From: Murimonas intestini
GTDB lineage: Bacteria; Bacillota; Clostridia; Lachnospirales; Lachnospiraceae
DNA length: 64,000 nt
Assembly: GCF_024622195.1 (NCBI RefSeq)
Contig: NZ_JANKBI010000009.1
Location: 1 to 64,000, forward strand
Direction: 5' to 3'
The notes beneath the pieces were generated by a model. That model did not search any database and was not told the DNA's origin. It worked only from the letters and a program-made list of their open reading frames with translations. Positions within the stretch are counted from its first letter, which is position 1. Each line of letters opens with the position of its first letter. The translations under genes and the position numbers were made by a program. Positions 1 to 9,586 of this stretch are shown in pieces.

Positions 1-243
1 ACGGAGCCTTAGATTTTCACTCCGCAGCGGTCGGACAGAACAACGAACCCCACCGCTCCCCTTCCTGACGGCTCACTTCCTTCCGCGCAAAGCGTCCTGT
101 TACTCCATTAAACAGGAATTTTGCAGACGGTTTCTATAATTTTTATTCTACATTATCCAGGTATTTCCTGCATAGAATTAGTCCTATAGATGGATTATCT
201 GACTCAGATTTGAGCTGGGCATCCACCACAGAAAGATAGAAAT
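1..243. other. No gene recognised at left edge
   Basis: This stretch lies downstream of the minus-strand response regulator. I see no convincing reading frame, RNA gene or clear terminator in it. It may hold the 3' untranslated region of the regulator operon. Confidence 0.4.
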
Positions 244-1830
244 TCATTTTTCCCGATAAGCCTTGGGCGAGACTCCGAAACTCTTTTTGAAGCATTTGCT
301 GAAATACCCCGGTTCCCCGAACCCTACAAGCTCAGCTGCCTGAGATACTGTCACATCTCCTTTATCTAACAGCTTTTTGGCCTCATTCATGCGTACCCTT
401 AAGATGAGATCTGATACAGTGCACCCCAGCTGGCGGGATACGACCCTCCGGATATAACTGCTGTCCAGATAGACCCCCGCGGCTACATCCTCCACAGTCA
501 GCTCCGGATCTGAAAAATGCTCCTGTATATATTCTTCCACCTGTCCGGAGATCTCTATCCCCCTCCTGGAATATGTATTTTTAAATGCATCCATCGCCTT
601 TTCCAAGCTTTCTTTTAAAAAGGCTATCCCTTCATCCAGAGACGGCTGGTTATACAGGTTAGTATAAGGCTGGAAACCCTTTCCATAGATTTCTTCTATA
701 TTTCCGTTCATTTCCAGGATATATGACAGGCAGATAGACATCATGCCGCTCATAGCCATGCAGGCGTAATCCTGGGCCAGATGCCTTTCCTTGACAGTGG
801 CCGCCATCTCCCCAAGGACAGTGCAGACCTCTGCTTTATCCTGTTTTCTGAGTGCATGGAGCAGCCTGTCATTTAATTCCGCCCTGTAATAGTCCGCTGA
901 CGTCCTCTTTCCTCTCTCTTTATCATAAAGGATACTGCGCCCTGTTCCCAGAAGAAACTTCTCCCCAAGGGCTTTTCTTGCATCCTGGTATGCCTGCGCA
1001 ATCTGTCCGCCGCCCTTTTTCGTGCATCCCATCCCGATGGTGACTGTAAAAGAAAAGAATTCTTCCAGCAGGACCAGAAGCTTCTCCCAGGCCGGAAACA
1101 CCTCCTCTTCCAGCGGAAATCCTTCATCATAATTAAAAATGGAGACCATCCTGTCCTCATATTCTGAAAAGATAAGATGCGCTCTGCCCTTTCCTTCCAG
1201 CACCTCCTCCGCCATATTCTTTATGCAGAATTTGTGCAGGGAGATATCCTCCTGATTTTTTCTCATCTGATATATATTATCGATCTCCATCACGCTTACA
1301 AGAAAAGAATTGCCTGGAAAACATACCCCCAGGTTTTCAAGCATGCCCGACAGCTCACCCTGGCTCTCTCCCGTTTCAAGCCGGATCAGCCGCTTTAAAA
1401 GCTCATCCCTGACTATGGCATGATCAATCTTCTTCTGCTCGTCCTCCTCCTGGCGCTTCAAAAGCTTGAGTCGGAGCTTTCCCATCACTTCCATAAGCTC
1501 TTCTGGTGAAAAGGGCTTGAGTATATATTCATCCGCCCCCATCTTCACAGCTCTTCTGGCATATTCAAATTCCGAATATCCCGTCACAAATACGACAAGC
1601 AGCTCCTGATCTTCCTGCTTCAGCCTCTCTGCCAGTGTCAGCCCGTCCATCCCCGGCATATTAATATCCAGAAGGGCAATATGTACATGCTCCTCCTGCA
1701 CAGCTTTTAAAACTTCCTCTCCATTTTTGCAGGATGCACAGATCCTCATTCCCAGGCTCTCCCAGTCCAGGACCCAATTCATATAGTTTCTAAAATGCAT
1801 CTCATCATCTGCTATTAACACATTCAGCAT
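244..1830 (-). CDS. YesN-type response regulator with AraC DNA-binding domain
   Basis: This is a 528-residue cytoplasmic transcription regulator. The N-terminal receiver domain has the acidic pair in LIADDE, the phospho-acceptor Asp in LLDINMPGMDG (about residue 55) and the conserved Lys in YILKPFSPEE. A long middle linker follows. The C-terminal 100 residues form an AraC/XylS double helix-turn-helix ending GVSPKAYREK. Length and architecture match the YesN family, which controls sugar ABC transporters in Firmicutes. The start codon overlaps the end of the upstream kinase gene by 7 bases, so the two are translationally coupled partners. The target operon is probably outside the window to the left; this is an inference. 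Confidence 0.93.
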   Translation of the reverse strand: MLNVLIADDEMHFRNYMNWVLDWESLGMRICASCKNGEEVLKAVQEEHVHIALLDINMPGMDGLTLAERLKQEDQELLVVFVTGYSEFEYARRAVKMGADEYILKPFSPEELMEVMGKLRLKLLKRQEEDEQKKIDHAIVRDELLKRLIRLETGESQGELSGMLENLGVCFPGNSFLVSVMEIDNIYQMRKNQEDISLHKFCIKNMAEEVLEGKGRAHLIFSEYEDRMVSIFNYDEGFPLEEEVFPAWEKLLVLLEEFFSFTVTIGMGCTKKGGGQIAQAYQDARKALGEKFLLGTGRSILYDKERGKRTSADYYRAELNDRLLHALRKQDKAEVCTVLGEMAATVKERHLAQDYACMAMSGMMSICLSYILEMNGNIEEIYGKGFQPYTNLYNQPSLDEGIAFLKESLEKAMDAFKNTYSRRGIEISGQVEEYIQEHFSDPELTVEDVAAGVYLDSSYIRRVVSRQLGCTVSDLILRVRMNEAKKLLDKGDVTVSQAAELVGFGEPGYFSKCFKKSFGVSPKAYREK

Positions 1831-3665
1831 GGCTTCTCCTCCATTTTCTGCGGCACCCGCACAGTCACCCTTGTCCCCCTGCCAGGCCTGCTTTCTACTT
1901 CCACAGAGCCTGATTTTCCATAATAGAGGCTGATCCTCTCTATAACACTTCTCAGGCCAAAATGATTCTTTGCTTCCTCCCGGGAAAGAACTTCCTCCAA
2001 ACGCTCCTTCGTCATCCCTGCACCGTCATCTTCTACCATAAATACCAGCATATTTCCTTCCTGGTATCCTCTCACCCGGACAGTTCCGGGCTTCTGCTGC
2101 TCCTTCAGGCCATGGTAGATCGCATTTTCCACCAGCGGCTGCAGAGTCATTTTTACTATCGGATAAGCCCTGATCTCCTGTTCACATTCAACTGAGAAAT
2201 CCATGAGGTCACAGTAACGCTCTCTCTGAATGGAAAGATACCCTTCCACATTTTTTATTTCCTCCTGCACAGTCACGATCTCCCTGCCGCTGCTCAGGCT
2301 GACCCTGTAGAAATCTGCCAGGTATTTTGTCATTCTGGCGCCTTCTTTTGACATACCGCTCTGACAGAATACATAAATAAGGTCCAGTGTATTATACAGA
2401 AAATGTGGTTTCACCTGAGCCTGTATCAGGGCCAGCTCATATTCCCTTTTCCGGCGCTGCTCCGTCTCTACCTCCTTTAAAAGGCAGTCTACCTTGTAAG
2501 CCATGACATTGAAGGTTCTGGCCAGAACCCCCACCTCCTCCTCTGATACTGCCGGACAGCGGACACTGAAATCCCCGTTCTGCAGCTTCTCAGCTGCAAT
2601 AGTCAGCTCCTGCACAGGTTTTGAGATTCTTTTTGAAAGAATCACAGTCAGATACAGCGCCAGGACAATGCCGGCCGCCCCCAGTATAAAGATCACCTGG
2701 GCTGTGGCCCTGATATCCCTTGTCAGATCAAAGATAGATATGGAACTGACAAGTGTAAAGCCAAAACCCGGTATCGCTTCCTTCAGGACAAGCGCTTTTT
2801 CTCCATTTACCGTCAGTTTCCCGCTGTCCGTCACAATACTGCCTGCCGCACCGCCGCTCTGTGCGCCATTCCCCTCCGCACCTTTTGCTAAGAATGCCAT
2901 GATCTCTTCATTATCCACTTTCTTCAGGAGACGTTCCTTCTGCCTGGAGACATTCACTATCCCTTCCCCATCCACAAGAAAATAGTCCCTGGCAACCACT
3001 TCTTCTTCCTGCTCAGGAAATACGGAAGAAAGCCTTTCCTCAGAAATATTGATAAGGATATAGCCCAGTATTTTACCGTTACTCATGCTGATGATCCGCT
3101 TTCCGAAGGTCAGCGTGGGGGAATCTGCCAAAAAACAGCTCCCGTCTCCCATAGGGAACTGCATGGTAACCGCCATTCCTTTATCCGGGATCTGATCCAG
3201 ATAGTCCGCCCGCAGCTCTTCATAATCCAGAGTCCCCCTGGTGCCGGCACTTGACATATTTGCCTTCTTATCAATAAACACAAGAGAACTCACATCGGGA
3301 AAGCAGCGCAGCGCATAATCCAGGGCCGTGTAAATATCATTTTTGATATCTATAAAAGCAATCTGGTCTACATTTTCCACATTTACATCTGAGTATACTC
3401 TGTTGATATTCTGGGCCAGCATATTGGAACAGGTATCCACATTTTCTCTCATTGATTCCAGACGGATGCCTATCATCTCACATTCGTCCCTGGCTATCTC
3501 CTCTGTCTTTGTTATGTTGGAGTTGTACAGCATCTGATATGATATAATAAGAATTGCCGCCACCAAAATCACCATGACCGGCAGACAGCTCATCATAAAT
3601 TTCTTTCTGATAGACCAGTCCCTGAACCGTGGGATCTTTCCTCTTCCTGCATCACCTTTTCCCAT
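1824..3665 (-). CDS. YesM-type sensor histidine kinase
   Basis: This 613-residue membrane kinase is the partner of the AraC-type regulator downstream. A first transmembrane helix (about residues 25-47) is followed by an extracytoplasmic sensor domain of roughly 270 residues, a second helix (about 320-340) and a HAMP segment with SKRISKPVQEL. The His_kinase domain follows, with the phospho-acceptor His in QAQVKPHFLYNTLD. The ATPase domain has the N-box LVENAIYHGLKEQ and the glycine-rich DDGAGM. The gene overlaps the regulator downstream by 7 bases and the LysR gene upstream by 14 bases, so all three are probably one transcript. The ligand is not evident. Confidence 0.93.
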   Translation of the reverse strand: MGKGDAGRGKIPRFRDWSIRKKFMMSCLPVMVILVAAILIISYQMLYNSNITKTEEIARDECEMIGIRLESMRENVDTCSNMLAQNINRVYSDVNVENVDQIAFIDIKNDIYTALDYALRCFPDVSSLVFIDKKANMSSAGTRGTLDYEELRADYLDQIPDKGMAVTMQFPMGDGSCFLADSPTLTFGKRIISMSNGKILGYILINISEERLSSVFPEQEEEVVARDYFLVDGEGIVNVSRQKERLLKKVDNEEIMAFLAKGAEGNGAQSGGAAGSIVTDSGKLTVNGEKALVLKEAIPGFGFTLVSSISIFDLTRDIRATAQVIFILGAAGIVLALYLTVILSKRISKPVQELTIAAEKLQNGDFSVRCPAVSEEEVGVLARTFNVMAYKVDCLLKEVETEQRRKREYELALIQAQVKPHFLYNTLDLIYVFCQSGMSKEGARMTKYLADFYRVSLSSGREIVTVQEEIKNVEGYLSIQRERYCDLMDFSVECEQEIRAYPIVKMTLQPLVENAIYHGLKEQQKPGTVRVRGYQEGNMLVFMVEDDGAGMTKERLEEVLSREEAKNHFGLRSVIERISLYYGKSGSVEVESRPGRGTRVTVRVPQKMEEKPC

Positions 3666-4623
3666 TCTCTTTTCCCCCTGCTTTACATGTATTAGATGAG
3701 CCTTCCCGGGGTATATCCTCCTGGCATCCCTCAGGGTACTCCACGGTATATTCCTTGGCCATTCTTATAAATTCTCTTGCGCCGGCAGAAAGGTATTTAT
3801 TCTGATGGCAGATAACTGCAAACTCCCGGTGCAGGGCAGGCATATCGAACGGGATCCTGGCTACTCTACCCTCCTGTATATCCTTCTCCACCAGCATGTA
3901 CGGCAGGGCTGACAGCCCGATATTTTTCGCCACGGCCCTCACAATAGCCTGGGTGCTCAGGCTCTCCCACACAATATTCAGACGGCGCTGCCTGTATTTC
4001 ATAGCTTCTTCTACAATCTCACGCCCTGCGCTGCCCCTCTCTCTGAGTACAAACGGACAGTCAGCGAGCATGTCAAAGCTGATCTCCCCCTCTGCTTTTT
4101 GGGTGAGCGGGTGGGCAGGATGGCATATAAAGCAGATAGAGTCCTCCAGAAAAGCTTCCCTTATTATCTGAGGATGCTCTATACGCCCCTCAGTCAACGC
4201 AAAATCAAGCTGGTTATTTAAAACTGCCGTCTCCAGGAATTCTGAATTATTCACTGTCACCTGCACCCTGACCTCTGGATATTCGGCAGTGAATCTGTCC
4301 ACCAGCCCTGGCATCAGGAAATTGCCGATGGTGACGCTGGCGCCTGCCCTGATGATTCCTGACTTCCCCTTATCGCTGATATTCTCCTCCATCTCATCAA
4401 ACAGCGAGACAATATGCAGCGCATAATCATAGAGCATTTCACCCTCCTGTGTCGGATACAGCCTCCTGGAAATCCTGTCAAACAGGCAGATTCCATAATA
4501 CTGCTCCAGCTCTTTTACAGCCAGGCTGACTGAAGGCTGAGCCAGATGGAGCTTTTTCGATGCCTTCGTCATACTCAGCTCCTGATAAACTGTCACAAAA
4601 ATACGCAGATGACGCAAAGTCAT
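3652..4623 (-). CDS. LysR-family transcription regulator
   Basis: This 323-residue regulator has an N-terminal winged helix-turn-helix (residues 1-60; ASKKLHLAQPSVSLAVKELE) and a C-terminal periplasmic-binding-like effector domain. It starts at the ATG giving MTLRHLRIF, with a GGAGGG-like site in front. It is divergent from the chromate-type transporter pair, the classical LysR arrangement, so it probably controls those genes across the 184-base shared promoter region. It also overlaps the downstream sensor kinase by 14 bases, which would place LysR, kinase and AraC regulator on one message; that is unusual. The effector is unknown. Confidence 0.9.
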   Translation of the reverse strand: MTLRHLRIFVTVYQELSMTKASKKLHLAQPSVSLAVKELEQYYGICLFDRISRRLYPTQEGEMLYDYALHIVSLFDEMEENISDKGKSGIIRAGASVTIGNFLMPGLVDRFTAEYPEVRVQVTVNNSEFLETAVLNNQLDFALTEGRIEHPQIIREAFLEDSICFICHPAHPLTQKAEGEISFDMLADCPFVLRERGSAGREIVEEAMKYRQRRLNIVWESLSTQAIVRAVAKNIGLSALPYMLVEKDIQEGRVARIPFDMPALHREFAVICHQNKYLSAGAREFIRMAKEYTVEYPEGCQEDIPREGSSNTCKAGGKENGKR

Positions 4624-4807
4624 AATTCACCCTCCATAACTTATCACCCGGAATAATTTTCAGACATGCTCCAGGATGTACGATTCATAATATTCTAACT
4701 GTCAGGTACCTTCACAGTTGCATAATATTTTTCTTATATATTATATAATATAATACTATTTTACTTATATATCAAGTGGCCGTATACTGATATGCGGAGG
4801 TGATATT
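4624..4807. promoter_or_regulatory. Divergent promoter region, lysR / chromate-type transporter
   Basis: These 184 bases separate the divergent LysR and transporter genes. The middle (about 4725-4775) is extremely AT-rich and contains a run of TATATTATATAATATAAT, suitable for -10 elements in both directions. ATAATATT occurs more than once nearby. A GCGGAGGTGAT ribosome site lies just before the TTG start of the transporter. LysR operators of the T-N11-A type are expected here by family precedent, but I cannot assign one with confidence. Confidence 0.5.
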
Positions 4808-5377
4808 TTGGAGAATAAAAAAAATGTATTGGGGAAACTGTTTTTCTCCACCCTGTATTTAAGTACCTTTACCTTTGGAGGCGGCTATGTCATCGTGACC
4901 CTCCTAAAGGATAAATTTGTGGATAAGCTCCACTGGATCGAAGAAGAGGAAATGCTGGACCTGGTGGCTATCGCCCAGTCTGCTCCGGGCGCTATCGCAG
5001 TGAACGGCGCCATCGTGATCGGTTACAAGCTTGCCGGGATCCCCGGTATCCTTGTGTCCGTACTGGGAGCGATCCTGCCGCCTATGGTGATCCTCTCTGC
5101 CATCTCATTTTGTTATGAGGCTTTTTCTTCCAATGCCGTGATCTCTGCCATGCTGTACGGGATGCGTTCAGGCGTGGGCGCAGTGATAGCGTCTGTTGTC
5201 TGGGATATGGGCAGCGGTGTTTTTAAGGAAAAGAAGGTTCTGCCCATCATTATCATGTTTGCCAGCTTTATCGCCAATTACTGGCTGAATGTGAATGTAG
5301 TCCTGATCATCATAACCGTAGCCGTGCTTGGTGTGATTACGACACTTATTAATCAGAAAAGGGGGGCTGCTTCATGA
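4808..5377 (+). CDS. chrA: Chromate-type transporter, half-size subunit 1
   Basis: This 189-residue integral membrane protein is a single CHR domain. The family signature FGGGYVIVTLLKDKF is near residue 23, and SAPGAIAVNGA (about residue 57) corresponds to the second conserved CHR motif. Four or more hydrophobic helices follow. The TTG start is supported by GGAGGTGAT about 7 bases upstream. Paired half-size ChrA proteins act together as one transporter of chromate or an unidentified anion. The last four bases overlap the next gene (ATGA), so the two subunits are translationally coupled. Whether chromate is the physiological substrate cannot be told. Confidence 0.9.
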   Translation: MENKKNVLGKLFFSTLYLSTFTFGGGYVIVTLLKDKFVDKLHWIEEEEMLDLVAIAQSAPGAIAVNGAIVIGYKLAGIPGILVSVLGAILPPMVILSAISFCYEAFSSNAVISAMLYGMRSGVGAVIASVVWDMGSGVFKEKKVLPIIIMFASFIANYWLNVNVVLIIITVAVLGVITTLINQKRGAAS

Positions 5378-5946
5378 TATACCTGCAGCTTTTCTTAAGC
5401 TTTCTACAGATAGGCGCTTTCAGCTTCGGAGGCGGCTACGCGGCTATGCCCCTGATCCAGGATCAGGTAGTAAATCTGCACGGATGGCTAACCGCGGCTG
5501 AATTTACCGATCTGATCACAATTTCCCAGATGACGCCCGGGCCTATCGCCGTGAACTCCGCGACCTTTGTGGGTCTGAAGATAGCCGGACTTGGAGGCGC
5601 CGTCACAGCCACCCTTGGCTGTATCCTGCCATCATGTATCCTGGTAACACTGCTCGCCTGGCTCTATATGAAATACAGGAAGATGGCGATGCTTCAGGGA
5701 GTGCTCGGAATGCTCCGCCCCGCAGTAGTGGCCATGATAGCCACTGCCGGCGTCACTGTCCTGATCTCCGCCTTTTTCTTTAACGGAGCAGTGGATCTTC
5801 AGGCCTCCAATATTTCTGTGCGCTCAATCTTGTACTTTCTGGCAGCCTTCCTGCTCCTGCGGAAGACAAAAATGAGCCCTGTAAAGGTTATGGTGCTCTG
5901 CGGGATTTTTGAAGTAGTCTATTACTTCATTACACTTTTGATTTGA
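5374..5946 (+). CDS. chrA: Chromate-type transporter, half-size subunit 2
   Basis: This 190-residue second CHR-domain subunit has FSFGGGYAAMPLIQ near residue 17 and QMTPGPIAVNSATFVG near residue 53. Several hydrophobic helices extend to the C-terminus. It overlaps the preceding subunit by four bases and presumably forms an antiparallel heterodimer with it, as known for short ChrA pairs. A bidirectional terminator follows and separates it from the convergent rhamnosidase operon. Confidence 0.9.
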   Translation: MIYLQLFLSFLQIGAFSFGGGYAAMPLIQDQVVNLHGWLTAAEFTDLITISQMTPGPIAVNSATFVGLKIAGLGGAVTATLGCILPSCILVTLLAWLYMKYRKMAMLQGVLGMLRPAVVAMIATAGVTVLISAFFFNGAVDLQASNISVRSILYFLAAFLLLRKTKMSPVKVMVLCGIFEVVYYFITLLI

Positions 5947-5952
5947 AATAAC

Positions 5953-5997
5953 AAAATTGCTCTGGAAAAGGCCTATGCCCATTCCAAAGCAATTTTT
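5953..5997. terminator. Bidirectional intrinsic terminator
   Basis: An AAATTGCT arm pairs with AGCAATTT, and an inner TGGAA pairs with TTCCA. A T-run follows on the plus strand and an A-run precedes on the left. It sits between the convergent chromate-type transporter and rhamnosidase genes and can serve both. Confidence 0.75.
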
Positions 5998-6016
5998 ATC
6001 TGCTTTCAGGATAAAT

Positions 6017-8650
6017 TTAAGATTCCTGTATCTCAAAATCATAACTCCCGCTGTCAAGATACAAAATCACGTCCTGCTCATTTTCCCTCCAGCTCAGGAT
6101 ACTGTGATTTTCTGCTAATGGAGCATGAGATTCTGTTAATTGTGTATTCTCTGTTTGTCTCAGCACCAGCTTTACTCTAAGATTAGCCGGAATACTCAGT
6201 TTCAGCTCTATATTTCCTTCTCTCCGCTCCCAGCGGACCCTCACCCTGCCCTGAAGGACTTCATGCCAGGCATTTACCCACTCAGCTTTTCTGTCAAAAA
6301 ATGGTTCCAGATGGAGAACAGGTACTGCTGTATCAAAGTCCATCTTTTTAAAACCTGCCAGACTTCCATAAAACCATTCCTCAATACTTCCCATCATGAA
6401 ATGGTTCTGGGAATTCTTGCATTTACCGGGCATATTTCCATCCCACTCTTCACAGAGAGACGTTGCCCCATTGACGACCTGAAAACCATAGCTGGGATTA
6501 TCTGTCCGCACAGCCATATCCGACACTATGCCGTCCATTCTGTGTTTTGCCAGCGCGCGCAGTATAAATGGAAATCCGACATCACCTCCTGTCGTATGGT
6601 TATTACGTATGCGTATATCCTTTATGAGACAGTCCAAGACTCCCTCCGAGTAATCCGGTTCCGGGATCTCCAGATACAAAGCCATAGCGTTTGCTGTCTG
6701 GCTGCCATTTACATAGCGCTGTCCCTGCTTATCAAGAAATTCCCTGTTAAACGCCGCCTTTACTTTTCCCCGGCGTTTTGTATATCTTTCCAGGTCTTTA
6801 TTTTTTCCAAGAAGCCTTGAAACCTTTTCCATGATCAGCAGGTCATAATAATAGACGGCTGTGGCAGTTACAGAAATAGGAGTATTCTGTGAAAATGGCG
6901 GATTAATGCCAAAATCACACCAGTCTCCAAGTCCGTGATGAAGTATATTGTATTCTGAACGGCTGTTTAAATATTCTGCGTATTTTACCATAGATGAATA
7001 TGATTCCCTTAATATATGGATATCTCCATACTTTTTATAGATATACCATGGAACAACTATAGCGGCGCTTCCCCATTCTGGTGAATCTCTGAACCCGTCT
7101 CTGAATTCCGTAAATTCAGGCGCTATGCTTGGTACCATACCGTTTTCACACTGTGAATCCCTGATATCGCTCAGCAGTTTCTCATACAAACCATGCATAT
7201 GGAAATTGTACATAAGAGACGGTCCCATCAGATGCGTCTCCTCCAGCCAGCCAAGCTTCTCTCTGTGCGGACAGTCGGTTAGTACACTCTTAGCATTACT
7301 CTTCATAGCCTGGAGGATAATCTGGTGGATACTGTTCCACAGCGGCACAGAACATTCAAAATTTCCCGCCGCCTGCATATCTGTGTACAGCATCTGCCCC
7401 TCAATGCCTGTTATGCAGGCTGTCCCATGACCGCCCCCGAATTCCTCAGGCAAGGCCCCTTCTATCTGTGCATACCTCAAACCATAAAAGGTAAATTTCG
7501 GTACGAAAGTCTCAGTCCCGTTCCCTCTCAGTATATACTGGTAATAATGAGGCTCTCCTGTGAACTCCTGGCTGACTTCACCGTTTTGCCTAAGCAGTTC
7601 TCCCGGAACTACTCTGACTGTACATCCCCTCTCTCCTCTGACTTCCAGCTTTACCCAGCCGGAAAAATTAGTTCCAAAATCACAGACACAAGAAGTGTCT
7701 GATATCTTCACCACCCTTACAGGATGATACCTTTCTTTGATCCTGACAGGAGGGTTTATCCTGCTGATAATTCTGGCAGCAGGCTTTTCATATACGGCTG
7801 CCTCCTCCCATCCTTCCTCTGTATAATGTGCTTCAGAAAATCCGGGGAGTGCCTTTCTTCCGTCATAATCCTCTCCGCCATAGACACAGGAATACGTTAC
7901 AGGTCCGGGGGACATGTGAAAATTCTTATCGCTGCCCCATTTTTCTATAATGCCATTTTCATATTCCATATTCACCTGAACTATAAACTGTTGGGCTCCT
8001 CCCGTGACCGTAAATTTTGCGTAACGCCTGCCTTCTATATGCTCCATTCCGTTTCCCAGAAAAATACCAAGGCCATTTTCACCAGCCTTCAGATAACCGG
8101 TAATATCATAGACTGTATAAAATAATGTTTTTTCATACGAGGTCCAGGCTGGTTCCAGATATTCCTCCCCGGCCCGTTTCCCGTTAATCCATATTTCATA
8201 CGGATTCTTACTGCATATATAAAGGCGCGCTCTCTTAACTGCTCCGGCAACAGTAAAATAGCGCCTGAAAACCGGCATTACTCCATCCGCCCTTCTGCTG
8301 TAGCCGATCCAGCTGCCCACCCATGAGCCTTCTTTTATGCCTGTCTCAAAGCTATAGACAGGACTTACTAGTTTGGAGCCTTCCTCCATCCATAACTGCA
8401 CCTGCCAGGTATAAACACTCTGCTCCTCTAATGGCACGCCCGCATATGGTATGGAAAAGCTTCGCGCACTTTCTGCCCTCTTGCTGTCCCATACAAGCTC
8501 CTCTTCCCTGTAAACCATAATTCGGTATGCCCTCTGTCCGGCTCCTTTTCTTTCAGAGCTCAGCTGCCACCCGAACAGCGGACTCTCTTTATCTACCCCG
8601 GACGGACTCTCTTTGTATTCTACTGTACCATTTAAAATCAAATCAGACAT
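6017..8650 (-). CDS. Alpha-L-rhamnosidase, GH78 family
   Basis: This 877-residue enzyme is predicted to release terminal L-rhamnose from glycosides. It has no signal peptide, so it should act in the cytoplasm on imported oligosaccharides. N-terminal beta domains (to about residue 420) include the Bac_rhamnosid_N-like region with ICSKNPYEIWINGKRAGEEY. The (alpha/alpha)6 catalytic domain carries SVLTDCPHREKLGWLEET, where family members carry catalytic acidic residues, and SQNHFMMGSIEEWFYG. A C-terminal beta domain follows. It lies 4 bases downstream of an ABC permease gene, so importer and hydrolase form one operon. REKLGW replaces the more common RDERLGW, suggesting a subfamily. Confidence 0.9.
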   Translation of the reverse strand: MSDLILNGTVEYKESPSGVDKESPLFGWQLSSERKGAGQRAYRIMVYREEELVWDSKRAESARSFSIPYAGVPLEEQSVYTWQVQLWMEEGSKLVSPVYSFETGIKEGSWVGSWIGYSRRADGVMPVFRRYFTVAGAVKRARLYICSKNPYEIWINGKRAGEEYLEPAWTSYEKTLFYTVYDITGYLKAGENGLGIFLGNGMEHIEGRRYAKFTVTGGAQQFIVQVNMEYENGIIEKWGSDKNFHMSPGPVTYSCVYGGEDYDGRKALPGFSEAHYTEEGWEEAAVYEKPAARIISRINPPVRIKERYHPVRVVKISDTSCVCDFGTNFSGWVKLEVRGERGCTVRVVPGELLRQNGEVSQEFTGEPHYYQYILRGNGTETFVPKFTFYGLRYAQIEGALPEEFGGGHGTACITGIEGQMLYTDMQAAGNFECSVPLWNSIHQIILQAMKSNAKSVLTDCPHREKLGWLEETHLMGPSLMYNFHMHGLYEKLLSDIRDSQCENGMVPSIAPEFTEFRDGFRDSPEWGSAAIVVPWYIYKKYGDIHILRESYSSMVKYAEYLNSRSEYNILHHGLGDWCDFGINPPFSQNTPISVTATAVYYYDLLIMEKVSRLLGKNKDLERYTKRRGKVKAAFNREFLDKQGQRYVNGSQTANAMALYLEIPEPDYSEGVLDCLIKDIRIRNNHTTGGDVGFPFILRALAKHRMDGIVSDMAVRTDNPSYGFQVVNGATSLCEEWDGNMPGKCKNSQNHFMMGSIEEWFYGSLAGFKKMDFDTAVPVLHLEPFFDRKAEWVNAWHEVLQGRVRVRWERREGNIELKLSIPANLRVKLVLRQTENTQLTESHAPLAENHSILSWRENEQDVILYLDSGSYDFEIQES

Positions 8651-8654
8651 AACG

Positions 8655-9542
8655 CTACCCCTTCACGCTTCCCAGGACAAGGCCTGTGGTAAAGTATTTC
8701 TGCAGGAAAGGGTATATCAGAAGCAACGGAATGATTGAGATAAAAATCTGTGCCGCTTTCAGATTTGTATCATTAACGCTCATCCTGTTCATGATCTGGC
8801 TCAGATCCCCTTCCATCAGGGCCTGATTCGTACTTACAATCAATGTCTGCAGATAAGACTGCAGGGGATAATGACTGGTAAAGTTAGAATAAATCAGACC
8901 GTCAAACCAGGAATTCCAGTGGTTAACCAGGCTGAAAAGGGTAACCGTAGCAATTGAAGGCTTAGACAGCGGGAGGAAAATCTGCAGAAGGATCTTCCAC
9001 TGTCCCGCTCCGTCCAGCATAGCGGATTCTTCCAGCTCTCTTGGAAGATTGCGAAAAAAATTCATAACAAGTATCACATTAAAAATCGGTACAGCCCCCG
9101 GCAATATCAGGGACCAGACAGAATCCATCAGCCCTGTTCTGGATACAACGTAATAGGTCGGGATCAATCCGCCGCTGAAGACCATAACTACTAAAAAATA
9201 TGCCACATAAAATTTTCTGCTTTTAAACTGCTGCTCACTTTTAGACAGCGGATAAGCAGCTAAAACTGTCAGAACCAGGTTCACCGGCACACCGATGAGC
9301 ACACGCTTTACAGTTACCCAGACAGAGGTCCAGAATTCATTACTTTTCATGACAAATTCATAAGCCTTCAGTGTAAAATCTACAGGCATCAGACCAACCT
9401 TATTCTCAATAATTGCCTGTGAATCACTGAATGATAAGGCCAGAACATTTAAAATCGGTACAAGACAGCTTATTGTAATGGCAGCTATAAACACATAGTT
9501 GCATATTACAAATACTCTCCTGCCCACAGAAGCTTTCCTCAT
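8655..9542 (-). CDS. Sugar ABC transporter permease, LplC/YtcP type
   Basis: This approximately 295-residue inner-membrane permease of the MalG/LplC type has six predicted helices. The EAA loop is LEESAMLDGAGQWKILLQIFLPLSKP. The protein ends TGLVLGSVKG, typical of LplC homologues. Two starts are possible. I prefer the ATG at 9542 (MRKASVG), because the longer version starting at 9581 has its AGGAGG only one base from the ATG. It partners with the permease just upstream and the lipoprotein beyond it. No ATPase gene is in the operon, so a shared MsmK-type ATPase elsewhere is likely. Confidence 0.9.
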   Translation of the reverse strand: MRKASVGRRVFVICNYVFIAAITISCLVPILNVLALSFSDSQAIIENKVGLMPVDFTLKAYEFVMKSNEFWTSVWVTVKRVLIGVPVNLVLTVLAAYPLSKSEQQFKSRKFYVAYFLVVMVFSGGLIPTYYVVSRTGLMDSVWSLILPGAVPIFNVILVMNFFRNLPRELEESAMLDGAGQWKILLQIFLPLSKPSIATVTLFSLVNHWNSWFDGLIYSNFTSHYPLQSYLQTLIVSTNQALMEGDLSQIMNRMSVNDTNLKAAQIFISIIPLLLIYPFLQKYFTTGLVLGSVKG

Positions 9543-9586
9543 ACTTAACCCCTTTCCGTTTTGCACCTGCCGTGTTCTCATGCCTC

